From: an uncultured Faecalibaculum sp.
GTDB lineage: Bacteria; Bacillota_I; Bacilli_A; Erysipelotrichales; Erysipelotrichaceae
Length of the DNA stretch: 64,000 nt
Assembly (NCBI RefSeq): GCF_910588395.1
Contig: NZ_CAJUPA010000002.1
Span: 1-64,000 of the forward strand
Direction of reading: 5' to 3'
In this document: positions 34,177 through 42,436 of the stretch, piece after piece
How the letters are laid out: every line of letters begins with the position of its first letter
How positions within the stretch are numbered: position 1 is the stretch's first letter
Position numbers and translations under genes: made by a program
The notes under the pieces: generated by a model
Told to the model about the DNA's origin: nothing
Database searches by the model: none
The model's input: only the letters and a program-made list of their open reading frames with translations

Positions 34177-34297
34177 TGAAAAGCCAGGCTAAGGGGATGC
34201 CTGGCTTTTCAAATTAAGGGGATAGAAAATAGTATGAATTAGCCTAGACTGAATCATACCGGCAAGGTCTTCTGCTCCTTGCTTGTTTAGAGTTTAA
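34177..34297 (-). ncRNA. candidate small RNA on the minus strand
   Basis: The minus strand reads extended -10 TGGTATACC (34311-34303), then from about 34296 a hairpin GCAAGG/CCTTGC (loop AGCAGAAGA), a second GTATGA/TCATAC stem, a pyrimidine-rich linker containing ATCCCCTTAATTTG, and a perfect 11-bp terminator AAAAGCCAGGC/GCCTGGCTTTT (34209-34179). No coding frame fits. Upstream lies TATCACACAAT (34325-34315), identical to the motif before the two sRNA genes at 61.1-61.5 kb. Layout resembles those genes, but the sequence differs and the spacing of the motif to the -10 is shorter. Confidence 0.5.
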
Positions 34298-34314
34298 CAC
34301 AGGGTATACCAGTA

Positions 34315-34342
34315 ATTGTGTGATAAATATGGAAAAATATGT
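34315..34342 (-). promoter_or_regulatory. TCACATATT / TATCACACAAT motif shared with tandem sRNAs
   Basis: On the minus strand TCACATATT is followed, after 11 bp, by ATCACACAAT. In the first tandem sRNA unit the same two words are adjacent (61125-61143). The extra 11 bp is one helical turn, as expected for a protein binding both on the same DNA face. Confidence 0.5.
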
Positions 34343-34743
34343 GAACAGGCGATTTTAAGGCCAAAATCAGGGGAGAAGCAGCCGAATACTGCAAAAATCT
34401 GCCACTGCTCTCCCACCTGCACCCCAATTCTGAGATATTTCTGAAGAAAAACAAGACAAATACCCACCAGCGCAAACAGTTTGAAACCGCTTGCATTCAG
34501 GCGAACGGGGAAGTGTGGGCAATTACGTGTGAAGAACTGTCAGGATTTCTTCACAGATTTCATCCTGCACACTGAATCCGGCATAGATCCGGCACGGGAA
34601 GCACGACCAGGCCGGAGGCAGCAGAGCCGGATGGCGGGTCCTGTCAGTCATTGGCCGGAGAGGAAAAACAGACGCCAGCCAGCTGACAAGGCACAGATTC
34701 CGAAAACAGACAGAGTTTTTCCGGGGAGCAGGAAAAAGAATGA
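34343..34743. other. spacer upstream of the PTS gene, no gene seen
   Basis: A stretch with no supported gene. TGAAACCGCTTGCA (34482-34495) matches the cre consensus of CcpA except at one position. CAAACGCTTACA at the right end (34751-34762) is a second, weaker cre- or LacI-like word. The rest shows no clear structure. Confidence 0.4.
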
Positions 34744-34788
34744 ATGAAATCAAACGCTTACATAGGTAAGATTGTGTTGTACAAAACG

Positions 34789-34815
34789 TATAGACAAATA
34801 GAGTACATGTCTATA
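34789..34815 (+). promoter_or_regulatory. inverted repeat, candidate GntR/TreR-type operator
   Basis: TATAGACA (34789-34796) and TGTCTATA (34808-34815) with an 11-bp centre lie just after a possible promoter (TTACAT 34758-34763, 16-bp spacer, TACAAA 34780-34785) and before the EIIC leader ORF. TGTCTATA half-sites occur in HutC/TreR-type GntR operators. No GntR gene is in the window. Confidence 0.55.
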
Positions 34816-34837
34816 TCAGAAGAAAGGAATCCACAGT

Positions 34838-34879
34838 ATGACACATTGTATCCTGACTGCGGCAAGGTGCGACCGATGA
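34838..34879 (+). CDS. 13-codon leader ORF coupled to the PTS gene
   Basis: ATG 34838 follows AGAAAGGAATCCACAGT, a good SD. The ORF encodes MTHCILTAARCDR and its stop TGA (34877-34879) overlaps the ATG of the EIIC gene (ATGA). The EIIC start itself has only AAGGTG as a weak SD. This is the classic arrangement of a short ORF that brings ribosomes to a poor start. It may instead only be a chance ORF; its peptide has no recognised feature. Confidence 0.5.
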   Translation: MTHCILTAARCDR

Positions 34880-36210
34880 GTGCCGGCTTTGCAAAATTCC
34901 GTGACCCGCTGATGAAGCTGGGGGAAAAGTTCGCGCAGAACAAAACACTCCAGATTCTTCGCGATGCATTCATGCTGGCATTCCCGCTGACGATTTTCGG
35001 ATCAATCACGCTGGTCATCGCCAACTTTCCGTTCCTGGACAAGATTCTCGGGGAGCAGGGAGCCGCAACGCTGAATGCACTGCTGGGGCCTGCTTCCACT
35101 GCCACGATGTCCATTGCCACGGTGTTCACCGTCCTGGGCATCGGGTATTATTTCTCGAAGGACCGCAAATGCGATCCGATTTTCGGAGCAGCCATCTCTC
35201 TGGCGGCGTTCATCATGATCACCCCCATGGAGGTGGAGCATGTGCTGGAGGATGGAACGGCTGTCATGGTGGGCAGCGTGCTGGCCATCGACCGGCTGGG
35301 TGCCAGAGGCATGTTTGTGGGCATGCTGGCGGCGTTTCTGGCTGCCTTCCTGTACTGCTGGATCACAAAGAAGAACTGGACAATCAAGATGCCGGCTTCT
35401 GTGCCGCCTGCAGTATCCAAGTCTTTTTCTGCCCTGATTCCGGCCTGTCTCACCTTGACGGTGTTCCTGGCGGTGCGGATCGGCTTCACGTTCACGCCCT
35501 GGGGCAATATTCACGATTTCATCTATGAGCTGGTGCAGGCACCGCTGACCAGTCTTGGCAGCAGTCTGATTGCCACCCTGCTGGCGATTTTCTCGATTCA
35601 GATTCTGTGGTTTTTCGGTCTGCATGGGCAGATCATCGTGAATTCGGTGCTGGATCCGATCTGGAATACACTGACGATGGAAAACCTGATGGCGTTTCAG
35701 GCGGGCGAAGCCCTGCCCAACATCGTCACGAAGCAGTTCATTGAAATCTTCACGGTGGGCATCGGCGGTTCGGGGATGACCCTGGCTGCGGTGATCATTC
35801 TGGCGTTTTTCTGCCGGAGCCGGCAGCTGAAGCAGGTGGGACGTCTGGCGCTGCCTGCAGCCTGCTTCAACATCAACGAGCCCATCATTTTCGGTCTGCC
35901 CATTGTGCTGAATCCGACGATTCTGATTCCCTGGATCCTGGCGCCGGTGATCAACGTGTGCATTGTGTACTTCGCCATGGCGACAGGACTCGTCCCGCTG
36001 ACCACCGGAGTGACGGTTCCCTGGACCACACCGATTTTCCTGTCCGGCATGCTGGCGACCAACTCATGGCAGGGTGGTGTGATCCAGCTGGTGGAACTGG
36101 CAGTTGTCTTTGTGTGCTGGCTGCCGTTTCTGAAAGCCCTGGATCGCACGGCTCTGCAGAGCGATATCCAGGAAGAGGATGACAGCGTCTTCGATCTGGG
36201 GGATGAGTGA
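34876..36210 (+). CDS. celB-like: PTS transporter EIIC, lactose/cellobiose family
   Basis: A protein of 444 aa with about ten helices. LRDAFMLAFPLTIFGSITLVI opens as in CelB-type EIIC proteins; GLHGQIIVNSVLDPIW and the FNINEPIIFGLPIVLNP active-loop motif (sugar-binding Glu in NEP) are diagnostic. It takes up beta-glucosides or related oligosaccharides with phosphorylation by EIIB. The start at 34876 fits the family N-terminus; in-frame ATGs upstream lie within the operator. No EIIA or EIIB lies in the same operon; an EIIB-like gene is 3.4 kb downstream. A ROK kinase follows one base after its stop. Confidence 0.9.
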   Translation: MSAGFAKFRDPLMKLGEKFAQNKTLQILRDAFMLAFPLTIFGSITLVIANFPFLDKILGEQGAATLNALLGPASTATMSIATVFTVLGIGYYFSKDRKCDPIFGAAISLAAFIMITPMEVEHVLEDGTAVMVGSVLAIDRLGARGMFVGMLAAFLAAFLYCWITKKNWTIKMPASVPPAVSKSFSALIPACLTLTVFLAVRIGFTFTPWGNIHDFIYELVQAPLTSLGSSLIATLLAIFSIQILWFFGLHGQIIVNSVLDPIWNTLTMENLMAFQAGEALPNIVTKQFIEIFTVGIGGSGMTLAAVIILAFFCRSRQLKQVGRLALPAACFNINEPIIFGLPIVLNPTILIPWILAPVINVCIVYFAMATGLVPLTTGVTVPWTTPIFLSGMLATNSWQGGVIQLVELAVVFVCWLPFLKALDRTALQSDIQEEDDSVFDLGDE

Positions 36211-37101
36211 ATGAAGCCGGTTCTCTGCTTCGATATCGGCGGCACGCTTGTCAAATATGGCCTGGTGGATGAAACCGGCCGCATCCTGACAAAGGGACGG
36301 TTTGCCACGGACCGTGGAAATGGGCAGACGGTGCTGGCGGAGATTGACCGGATCATTGAATCCTGTGATGTCCGGGGGGTGTCCTTCAGCTGTCCGGGGT
36401 TTGCGGATGATGAAACCGGCGAGATCGCTGCGGGGAATGTCATTGCCGGTTTCAATGGTCTGAACCTCCGGGAACGCATCGGTGGCCGGCATGGACTGCC
36501 GGTGGCGGTGGAAAACGATGCCAACTGTGCCGCCCTGGCGGAATATGTCTTCGGAGCGGGGCAGGGGTCCCGGGGGCTGGCTGTGATGACACTGGGCACC
36601 GGTGTGGGCGGAGGTCTGGTCCTGAACGGAAAGCTCTGGAAGGGGAACCGCTCCATGGCCGGGGAATTCGGGTTTCTGTTCGTGCATGGCATTCACACGG
36701 ATTGCCCCGAGGAAGAAATTCTGTCGGCTCATGGCTCGGTGCGGGCGCTGACAGAAGCGGTGAACCGGGAGCTGGGCACGGATCTGGATGGCCGGGAAAT
36801 CTTTGACCGTGCAGCAGCTCAGGACCCGATATGCCGGAAACACATCGCGCATTTTCTGGATTCTGTGGCGATGGGGGTCTATAACGTGGCCTACACGCTG
36901 GCGCCGGATACCATTCTGATTGGCGGTGCCATCAGCAGCAGAGAGGATCTGCTTCCGGAGATCAGACAGCGGGTTTCCGCTCTGACGCCCTCTTTTTCCC
37001 TGGACCTGAATGAAACCACGAAGATCGACCGCTGCCGGTTCGGCAACGACGCGGGGCTGATCGGGGCCTGCGCCAGTTTTCTTCAGTCGGATTTCAGATA
37101 A
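36211..37101 (+). CDS. bglK-like: ROK-family sugar kinase, beta-glucoside kinase-like
   Basis: A protein of 296 aa. FDIGGTLVKYGLVD is the phosphate-1 motif, SFSCPGFAD and VENDANCAALAEYVFGAG the sugar-binding part, and MTLGTGVGGGLVLNG the ROK core. The Cys-rich zinc motif of typical ROK kinases (CxCGxxGCxE) is absent; HTDCPEEEILSAHGSVRAL takes its place, as in BglK-type kinases. Such an enzyme phosphorylates cellobiose or another imported disaccharide. Co-transcribed with EIIC. The pairing of a kinase with a PTS component means that either the sugar arrives partly unphosphorylated or it works on a second sugar unit. Confidence 0.88.
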   Translation: MKPVLCFDIGGTLVKYGLVDETGRILTKGRFATDRGNGQTVLAEIDRIIESCDVRGVSFSCPGFADDETGEIAAGNVIAGFNGLNLRERIGGRHGLPVAVENDANCAALAEYVFGAGQGSRGLAVMTLGTGVGGGLVLNGKLWKGNRSMAGEFGFLFVHGIHTDCPEEEILSAHGSVRALTEAVNRELGTDLDGREIFDRAAAQDPICRKHIAHFLDSVAMGVYNVAYTLAPDTILIGGAISSREDLLPEIRQRVSALTPSFSLDLNETTKIDRCRFGNDAGLIGACASFLQSDFR

Positions 37102-37106
37102 ATGCA

Positions 37107-37149
37107 CAAGCTGCCCTCCTTTCTCTCTCTGAGGGCGGCTTGTTTTTTT
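37107..37149 (+). terminator. terminator of the EIIC-kinase operon
   Basis: CAAGCTGCCCTC pairs with GAGGGCGGCTTG (one G-U pair) followed by TTTTTTT. Confidence 0.88.
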
Positions 37150-37607
37150 GTCTGGTCCTGGGGGCTGAATTTGTGACCGGCGCCCTGGCGTGGATCGCTG
37201 CACAGGTGTTCCCGGCTCAGATCATGGCGCTGTTCGGGGCAGCCAGCGAGAGCGTGTATTATGTGCAGTTTGCCATGAAGGCATTCCGTGTGTATCTGTG
37301 TCTGCTGCCGCTGGCAACGGTGAACAAAGGCGTGTTCATCTTTCTGCAGGCCATGGGCAAAGCCGCGGCTTCCACGTTTCTGTCCATGGTCCGGGAACTG
37401 GGGTTCGGCGTGGGATTTGCCCTGCTGCCCTGGTTTTACGGGCTGGATGGTGTGCTGTATTCCATGCCGCTCAGCGATGCCCTTACCTTTGTTCTGTCGC
37501 TGATCATCGTTGTCCGTACGCTGAAATCACTCCATGGTCCGGTCTGTGACCCGGTGTGCCGGCCTGCCGGAGTCTTACATCCGGCGGGTGTCTGCCGGGG
37601 AGCCTGA
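37150..37607 (+). pseudogene. remnant of a MATE-family efflux transporter
   Basis: The reading frame from about 37150 to 37607 encodes AFRVYLCLLPLATVNKGVFI, LQAMGKAAASTFLSMVRE and a final LSLIIVVRTLKSL, which match the last third of a MATE multidrug/organic-cation exporter. The first two-thirds are missing; the frame begins inside the preceding terminator. After the MATE homology the frame runs into 25 unrelated residues. No SD or promoter. It is a decayed fragment left by a deletion. Confidence 0.75.
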
Positions 37608-37631
37608 GAGCAGAATCACAGAAACACAGAC

Positions 37632-37671
37632 AAAAGAGCCGCAGTCACCGGCTTGAGACTGCGGCTCTTTT
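37632..37671. terminator. bidirectional terminator
   Basis: AAAAGAGCCGCAGTC (37632-37646) and GACTGCGGCTCTTTT (37657-37671) pair over 15 bp, with T-runs on both sides; it ends the convergent regulator gene. Confidence 0.9.
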
Positions 37672-37724
37672 GCCTGCATGGATCTGTTTCCGGATCACGT
37701 CTTCATACCCGGATGCGGCTTTTC

Positions 37725-39524
37725 TCAGAGGGATTCCAGACTGCAGACCCAGGCACAGAACTGCCGGTAGTCGCTGCATCTGGTCAGCGAGCGCAGACAG
37801 GATTCATCCTGCAGCAGCCGGATGAGCGGTTCATAGACTGTATGAAACAGCCGCGTGTCATCTGCCCGGGGACAGAGAAGAAACACCGCATACACCCGCT
37901 GACCATTCCAGTCCATGCCTGCCGGGTCAATGTGCACGGCGGCAGCGGAGACCAGAGCGGCGGGTTTCTGCGGATGCGGGATCGCAAACCCGCCGTAGGC
38001 TGTGGAAGCAAACTGTTCCCGTTCCAGTACCAGACAGGCCAGATCTTCTTTCGCATATCCGTGATCCACGAGTCTTTCTGCCATCTGTTCGATCAGTGTG
38101 GCTGCATTCTGGACGTTCCCTGTGGAAAACAGGTCCGGAGCAGTCAGGGAGAGAAGGCCCTGGATCAGGCTGTTTCCGGCAGCCGGATGCAGCGCCCGGG
38201 CGATCCGGTCCAGATCCTGAGGATTCAGGAAAGGGGATACCACCAGGGCATGGCGTCCCGGGAGTTCCATGGCTGATACGATCAGACCGGTTTCGGGCAC
38301 ATCCTGCGGGGTGTGCTCTTCGATCAAAGCCTGGTGACCGAACTGTGCCTGCAGCCGGTCCAGAAACTGCTGCTTCAGCCCATGCCAGGCGGGACACACC
38401 GCCAGGATCTTCGGCTGTTCCTGCTGCCAGGCCAGCTGCGTGCCGATGTGCAGGGCAAAAAATGCTGTTTCGTTCTCATCCAGGGTACAGCCGAAGGTTT
38501 CCGAAAAGGAAACAGCGGCTTCCACGGCCATCTCGAAAATAAGGGGAGAAGCGGCCCGGATATTCGGCGTCATGGGATTGGGAATCTGGGCGTGGCTCTT
38601 CATGCGGTACAGCAGCTGCTGGGCATGGGCTTCAAACAGAGGCAGAAAGGAAGACCGGCTGATTTTCACGAAATACCGGTCTTCCAGATACTGCGTCACG
38701 GATTCGCACCAGGCGTGGATTTCCGGACTGACCTGCTGACATCCTGTTGCCTGCAGCGCCATTTCGTCCAGATCCCGAGCATCGCTGACGGACAGGGAAA
38801 TGCCGAATTCTTTCTGCAGCAGTCCGGCCAGCTGCCGGCCTTTTTCCGTCTGCGGCCAGGCGGACCGATCCTTCTGGCGGCGGCAGACAATCAGCACGGT
38901 GTGACTCACCAGATTCACGAACCGCAGTTCGTTGGCATCCGCCTGCCACTGTTCCAGCAGCCGCGTCCACACTGCGGCGGTCCGGTCCACGATCCGGGCA
39001 GCGAAGACAGTCCGGAGAAAATCCAGATGGATGTATTCGCCGGGGGCCTGCTGCCGCAGCAGCCGGGAAATCACCTTCCGGACGGATTCTTCATCTCCTG
39101 TGCAGGTGATGCACCCTTTGCGCAGTCCAAAGCGCAGTCCATCGGCCTGATGCGCCCGGTTCATTTTCACCAGATCCTGCCGCAGCGTGGAGGCACTGAC
39201 CGCCAGCAGATCGCAGACCTCCAGCAGCTCCGGCTCCTCGCCGTCCAGCAGGACGCGCCGGATGATCCAGAACGCCCGTTCTTCGTGTGTCTCCGGCATG
39301 AAGGCGCCTTCCTGCAGCAGAGCCCGGGCTTTCCCGCGGCCGGCGAGCACAAATCCCCGGGATGTGGACTGGATGAATGTTCCTTCCGGATCGATTTCGT
39401 GGATGTAACTGCGGATGGAACGCTCCGATATCTCCATGGCAGCTGCCAGCCGGGCTGCCGGAACCGGCTGGCGGGCCTGCAGCAGCAGACGGAGCACTTC
39501 CAGTTGTCTGTGGTTCATGCTCAT
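37725..39524 (-). CDS. LicR/MtlR-type PRD transcription activator
   Basis: A protein of 599 aa. An N-terminal helix-turn-helix (RQLEVLRLLLQA.. RSIRSYIHEI), an Mga-like second one near residue 100 (SASTLRQDL), two PRD domains (about 180-290 and 295-395; PRD2 has ENETAFFALHIGTQL), an EIIB-like domain with ILAVCPAWHG (phosphorylatable Cys) and a C-terminal EIIA domain with GGFAIPHP (His). PRD1's histidines are not obvious. Such proteins activate PTS operons according to PTS phosphorylation. It is divergent from a lone EIIB gene, the probable target; the EIIC-kinase operon is another. The ATG lies seven bases after TATTAT with no SD, so leaderless is possible. Confidence 0.88.
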   Translation of the reverse strand: MSMNHRQLEVLRLLLQARQPVPAARLAAAMEISERSIRSYIHEIDPEGTFIQSTSRGFVLAGRGKARALLQEGAFMPETHEERAFWIIRRVLLDGEEPELLEVCDLLAVSASTLRQDLVKMNRAHQADGLRFGLRKGCITCTGDEESVRKVISRLLRQQAPGEYIHLDFLRTVFAARIVDRTAAVWTRLLEQWQADANELRFVNLVSHTVLIVCRRQKDRSAWPQTEKGRQLAGLLQKEFGISLSVSDARDLDEMALQATGCQQVSPEIHAWCESVTQYLEDRYFVKISRSSFLPLFEAHAQQLLYRMKSHAQIPNPMTPNIRAASPLIFEMAVEAAVSFSETFGCTLDENETAFFALHIGTQLAWQQEQPKILAVCPAWHGLKQQFLDRLQAQFGHQALIEEHTPQDVPETGLIVSAMELPGRHALVVSPFLNPQDLDRIARALHPAAGNSLIQGLLSLTAPDLFSTGNVQNAATLIEQMAERLVDHGYAKEDLACLVLEREQFASTAYGGFAIPHPQKPAALVSAAAVHIDPAGMDWNGQRVYAVFLLCPRADDTRLFHTVYEPLIRLLQDESCLRSLTRCSDYRQFCAWVCSLESL

Positions 39525-39597
39525 CAATACTATAATAATATAGAAGCACCGGGACTGTCAGCCGCCCCGAGTGGCTGCACCGGAAAAGGAGGCGCCT

Positions 39598-39906
39598 ATG
39601 ACTGTCTATTTGTGCTGTGTATCCGGGTTTTCCTCCAGCATCATGGCCAGAAATCTGGAAATCTGGCTGCAGGAGCGGATGGAAGAAGAAGTGCTGGTGG
39701 AGCCTGCCTCCTACCGGATGATGAAAGATGAAGGCGCCCTGGCGGACATCATTCTGCTCAGCCCCCAGATGGCCTGGGCCCGGCAGGAACTGTCCGGTCT
39801 CTTTGCGCCGGTGCCCGTGCTCACAGTGGGAATACAGGCATACGGGCTGGGGCAGCCGGATGAGATCGGCAGGGAGATTCTTGGCCTGGCAGCTGCCGGA
39901 CTGTGA
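39598..39906 (+). CDS. PTS EIIB component, lactose/cellobiose-like
   Basis: A protein of 102 aa, the standard EIIB length. The phosphorylated Cys lies in LCCVSGFSSSIMARNLE near the N-terminus, with the P-loop-like SGFSSS; the later ALADIILLSPQMAW segment matches the family. AAAAGGAGG lies seven bases before ATG 39598. It is alone and divergent from the LicR-type regulator. The EIIC at 34876 may be its partner; the EIIA partner is not in the window. Confidence 0.85.
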   Translation: MTVYLCCVSGFSSSIMARNLEIWLQERMEEEVLVEPASYRMMKDEGALADIILLSPQMAWARQELSGLFAPVPVLTVGIQAYGLGQPDEIGREILGLAAAGL

Positions 39907-40006
39907 GAGGCACGTCTGTCTTTGCCGGCAGTAAACCGCATACAGAAAGACCTTTTGACACAAATGCCGAAGGTGCCGCCCCCGGGGCAGCCAGCGGCTT
40001 TTTGCA

Positions 40007-40015
40007 TGCTATAAT
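40007..40015 (+). promoter_or_regulatory. extended -10 promoter of the wall operon
   Basis: TGCTATAAT (TGn extended -10) at 40007-40015 about 25 bases before ATG 40040, whose SD is AAAGAGG. No good -35. Confidence 0.65.
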
Positions 40016-40039
40016 GGTACGCGACAAAGAGGATTCAAC

Positions 40040-42436
40040 ATGATCAGAAAAACAATGCGGGACCTTGCGGCCATGGCCGGCGGGGTCCTGATTCAGGATA
40101 CCGGCGCCCTGGTGCAGGGCGCTGTCACAGACTCCCGGCAGGTCACGCCGGGTTGTCTCTATGTCCCGGTGCAGGGAGCCCGGGTGGACGGCCATGACTT
40201 CATCGAAGATGTCCGCAAAAACGGGGCCGCCGCCGCGCTGTGGCAGAAAGACCACAAACCCTATCCGGCGCAAATCGGCCTGATTCTGGTGGAGGATACC
40301 GTGGCGGCACTGCAGAACATTGCCCGGGCCTGGCTGCAGCAGCTGCAGCCGTTCACCATCGGCGTGACGGGCTCCAACGGGAAAACCAGTGCCAAGGACA
40401 TGCTGAAAGCGGTCCTGTCCCGGGCAGGGCGCACGCAGGCCACCCGGGGCAACCGCAACAGCGACATCGGTCTGCCTCTGACGGTTCTCGAATTCGATCC
40501 GGATATCGAGATGGCGGTGCTGGAGATGGGCATGGAGAATTTCGGGGAGATCGAAACCCTCACGGGGATCGCCCCGCTGGATGCGGCTGTGATCACCTCC
40601 ATTGGCAGCGCCCATATGGAAAACCTGGGATCCCGGCAGGGGATTGCCCGGGCCAAAATGGAAATTCTGCGGGGACTGAAACCCGGCGGGCTGTTTCTGT
40701 ATCTGGCGGATTCCCCGGAACTGGCCCGGGAGCTGGAACGGGAAGAAAACCGGCGGTTCATTGAAGAAAACGGCATTGTCCTGATTCCCTTCTCCGCCGC
40801 AGACATCGACCGGGTGCAGGTGGAACAGGGCGGCATGGCCTTTGACTGGAAGGGACAGCGCTGGCAGCTTCATGCCCTGGGCAGTTTTCAGTGCGTGAAT
40901 GCCCTGCCGGCTCTGATTCTGGGAGTCCGTCTGCATGTACCCGCTCCGGATCTGCATCAGGCGCTGGCTACCCTGGAACTCACCGGGATGCGCACAGCCC
41001 TGAAACCTGCCGGCATGGCCCACATTCTGGATGACTCCTACAAGTCGAATCCGGAAAGCGCCGTTGCGGCGCTGGACACCCTGGCAGCTCTGCCCGGGAG
41101 CCATGTGGCCGTTCTGGGGGATATGCTGGATCTGGGTCCGGAAGAAACCGCGCTGCATGCCGCGGTTCTGGATCATGCAGCTGCCCTGGGCATTCCGGTG
41201 TTCACCACCGGTCCGGTATTCAGCCGGCTGAACCAGGGGTGGCATCCGGATCAGGACGCACTGTTTGAAACCCTGAAGCCGATGCTTCAGGACGACACGG
41301 TGATCCTTGTGAAAGGCAGCCGGGCCCTGGCGCTCGACAAACTGGCCCGCAGGCTGGAGAAAGAAGGCAATGAAGCGATGAACAAAATCAAACTCGCCGT
41401 ACTGTTCGGCGGTCAGTCCAGTGAATATTCGGTTTCTCTGCACTCTGCAGCAAGCATGCTGCGCAATCTGGACCGGGACAGCTATGACCTGTCCCTGATC
41501 GGCATCACCCCCCAGGGCCGGTTTCTGGAATACACCGGGGACATCGACCACATCGAACACGATACCTGGAACACGCCGGAAACCACCACACCGGTGGCCT
41601 GGGTCCACGGCGGCTATGTGCGGCCCGAAAGTGCCGATCCGGCCGCTGTGCGCGAACTGGATACGGTCTTCCCGGTGCTGCACGGCAAAAACGGCGAAGA
41701 CGGCACCCTGCAGGGCCTCATGGAACTGATGAACATCCACTGCGTGGGCTGTGACGCACTGGCTTCGGCCATGATCATGGACAAGGAAATCACCCACATC
41801 ATGCTGGATGCCCAGGGCATTCCCACCGCGAAGTATGTCTGCCTGAAAGCAGGCATTCCGTTCTCCGCAGAAGAAATCCTGGAAACGCTGCCGCTGCCCT
41901 GGATCGTGAAACCCTGCAACGCCGGCAGCTCCTACGGCGTGCACAAAGTGGAATCCCTGGAGGAATTCGACGAAGCCGTTCGGGATGCCTTCAAGTGGGA
42001 CGGCCGGGGCAAGGTCCTGGTGGAAGAATGCATTCCCGGATTTGAAATCGGCTGTGCCGTCATGGGCAACCGGGAACCCTTTGCCGGTGCAGTGGACGAA
42101 ATCGAGATCCACGGCGGCATCTTTGATTTTGAAGGAAAATACGAAATGAAGGATTCCGCCATCTACTGCCCCGCCAGAATCACCCCGGCAAAAACCGAAG
42201 AAGCCCGCGCTCTGGCCACTGCTGCGTATCAGGCCATGGGCTGCACCGGATTCACCCGGGTGGATATGTTCCTGCAGCCTGACGGACGCATCCTGATCAA
42301 TGAACTGAACACCATCCCGGGCATGACCGCCACCAGCCGGTACCCCAGCATGATGGCCGAAGCCGGCGTTCCCTTTGGGCGCCTGCTTCAGGACCTGATC
42401 AGCCTGTCTCTGGAAAAAGAGGTGGGACAGTGCTAG
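40040..42436 (+). CDS. murF-ddl: MurF fused to VanG-like D-Ala-D-X ligase
   Basis: A protein of 798 aa made of two complete enzymes. Residues 1 to about 445 are MurF (UDP-MurNAc-tripeptide:dipeptide ligase): TIGVTGSNGKTSAKDML ATP site, RGNRNSDIGLPLTVL, LEMGMENFGEI and LDDSYKSNPESAVAAL. From about residue 447 (MNKIKLAVLFGGQSSEYSVSL) it is an ATP-grasp D-Ala-D-X ligase: HGKNGEDGTLQG, VKPCNAGSSYGV, FDFEGKY loop (about residue 698), FTRVDMFLQPDG, NELNTIPG. The EYSVSLHSA start, the FDFxxKY loop and TSRYPSMMAEAG end look like VanG/VanC/VanE ligases (D-Ala-D-Ser) more than housekeeping Ddl. A weak SD-like GAAGG before ATG 41379 could allow a separate ligase. First gene of an operon with a racemase. 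Confidence 0.92.
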   Translation: MIRKTMRDLAAMAGGVLIQDTGALVQGAVTDSRQVTPGCLYVPVQGARVDGHDFIEDVRKNGAAAALWQKDHKPYPAQIGLILVEDTVAALQNIARAWLQQLQPFTIGVTGSNGKTSAKDMLKAVLSRAGRTQATRGNRNSDIGLPLTVLEFDPDIEMAVLEMGMENFGEIETLTGIAPLDAAVITSIGSAHMENLGSRQGIARAKMEILRGLKPGGLFLYLADSPELARELEREENRRFIEENGIVLIPFSAADIDRVQVEQGGMAFDWKGQRWQLHALGSFQCVNALPALILGVRLHVPAPDLHQALATLELTGMRTALKPAGMAHILDDSYKSNPESAVAALDTLAALPGSHVAVLGDMLDLGPEETALHAAVLDHAAALGIPVFTTGPVFSRLNQGWHPDQDALFETLKPMLQDDTVILVKGSRALALDKLARRLEKEGNEAMNKIKLAVLFGGQSSEYSVSLHSAASMLRNLDRDSYDLSLIGITPQGRFLEYTGDIDHIEHDTWNTPETTTPVAWVHGGYVRPESADPAAVRELDTVFPVLHGKNGEDGTLQGLMELMNIHCVGCDALASAMIMDKEITHIMLDAQGIPTAKYVCLKAGIPFSAEEILETLPLPWIVKPCNAGSSYGVHKVESLEEFDEAVRDAFKWDGRGKVLVEECIPGFEIGCAVMGNREPFAGAVDEIEIHGGIFDFEGKYEMKDSAIYCPARITPAKTEEARALATAAYQAMGCTGFTRVDMFLQPDGRILINELNTIPGMTATSRYPSMMAEAGVPFGRLLQDLISLSLEKEVGQC

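Noticed and set aside
34315..34324. CRP-type palindrome at the TATCACACAAT word
   Set aside because: Only one half (TCACA) is present; the matching TGTGA half at the right spacing is missing in all three copies.
34744..34875. longer N-terminus of the EIIC protein
   Set aside because: The upstream in-frame ATGs fall within the promoter/operator; family alignment starts at 34876.
39821..42112. 763-codon minus-strand frame opposite murF-ligase
   Set aside because: Shadow frame; the plus strand has all MurF and ligase motifs, promoter and SD.
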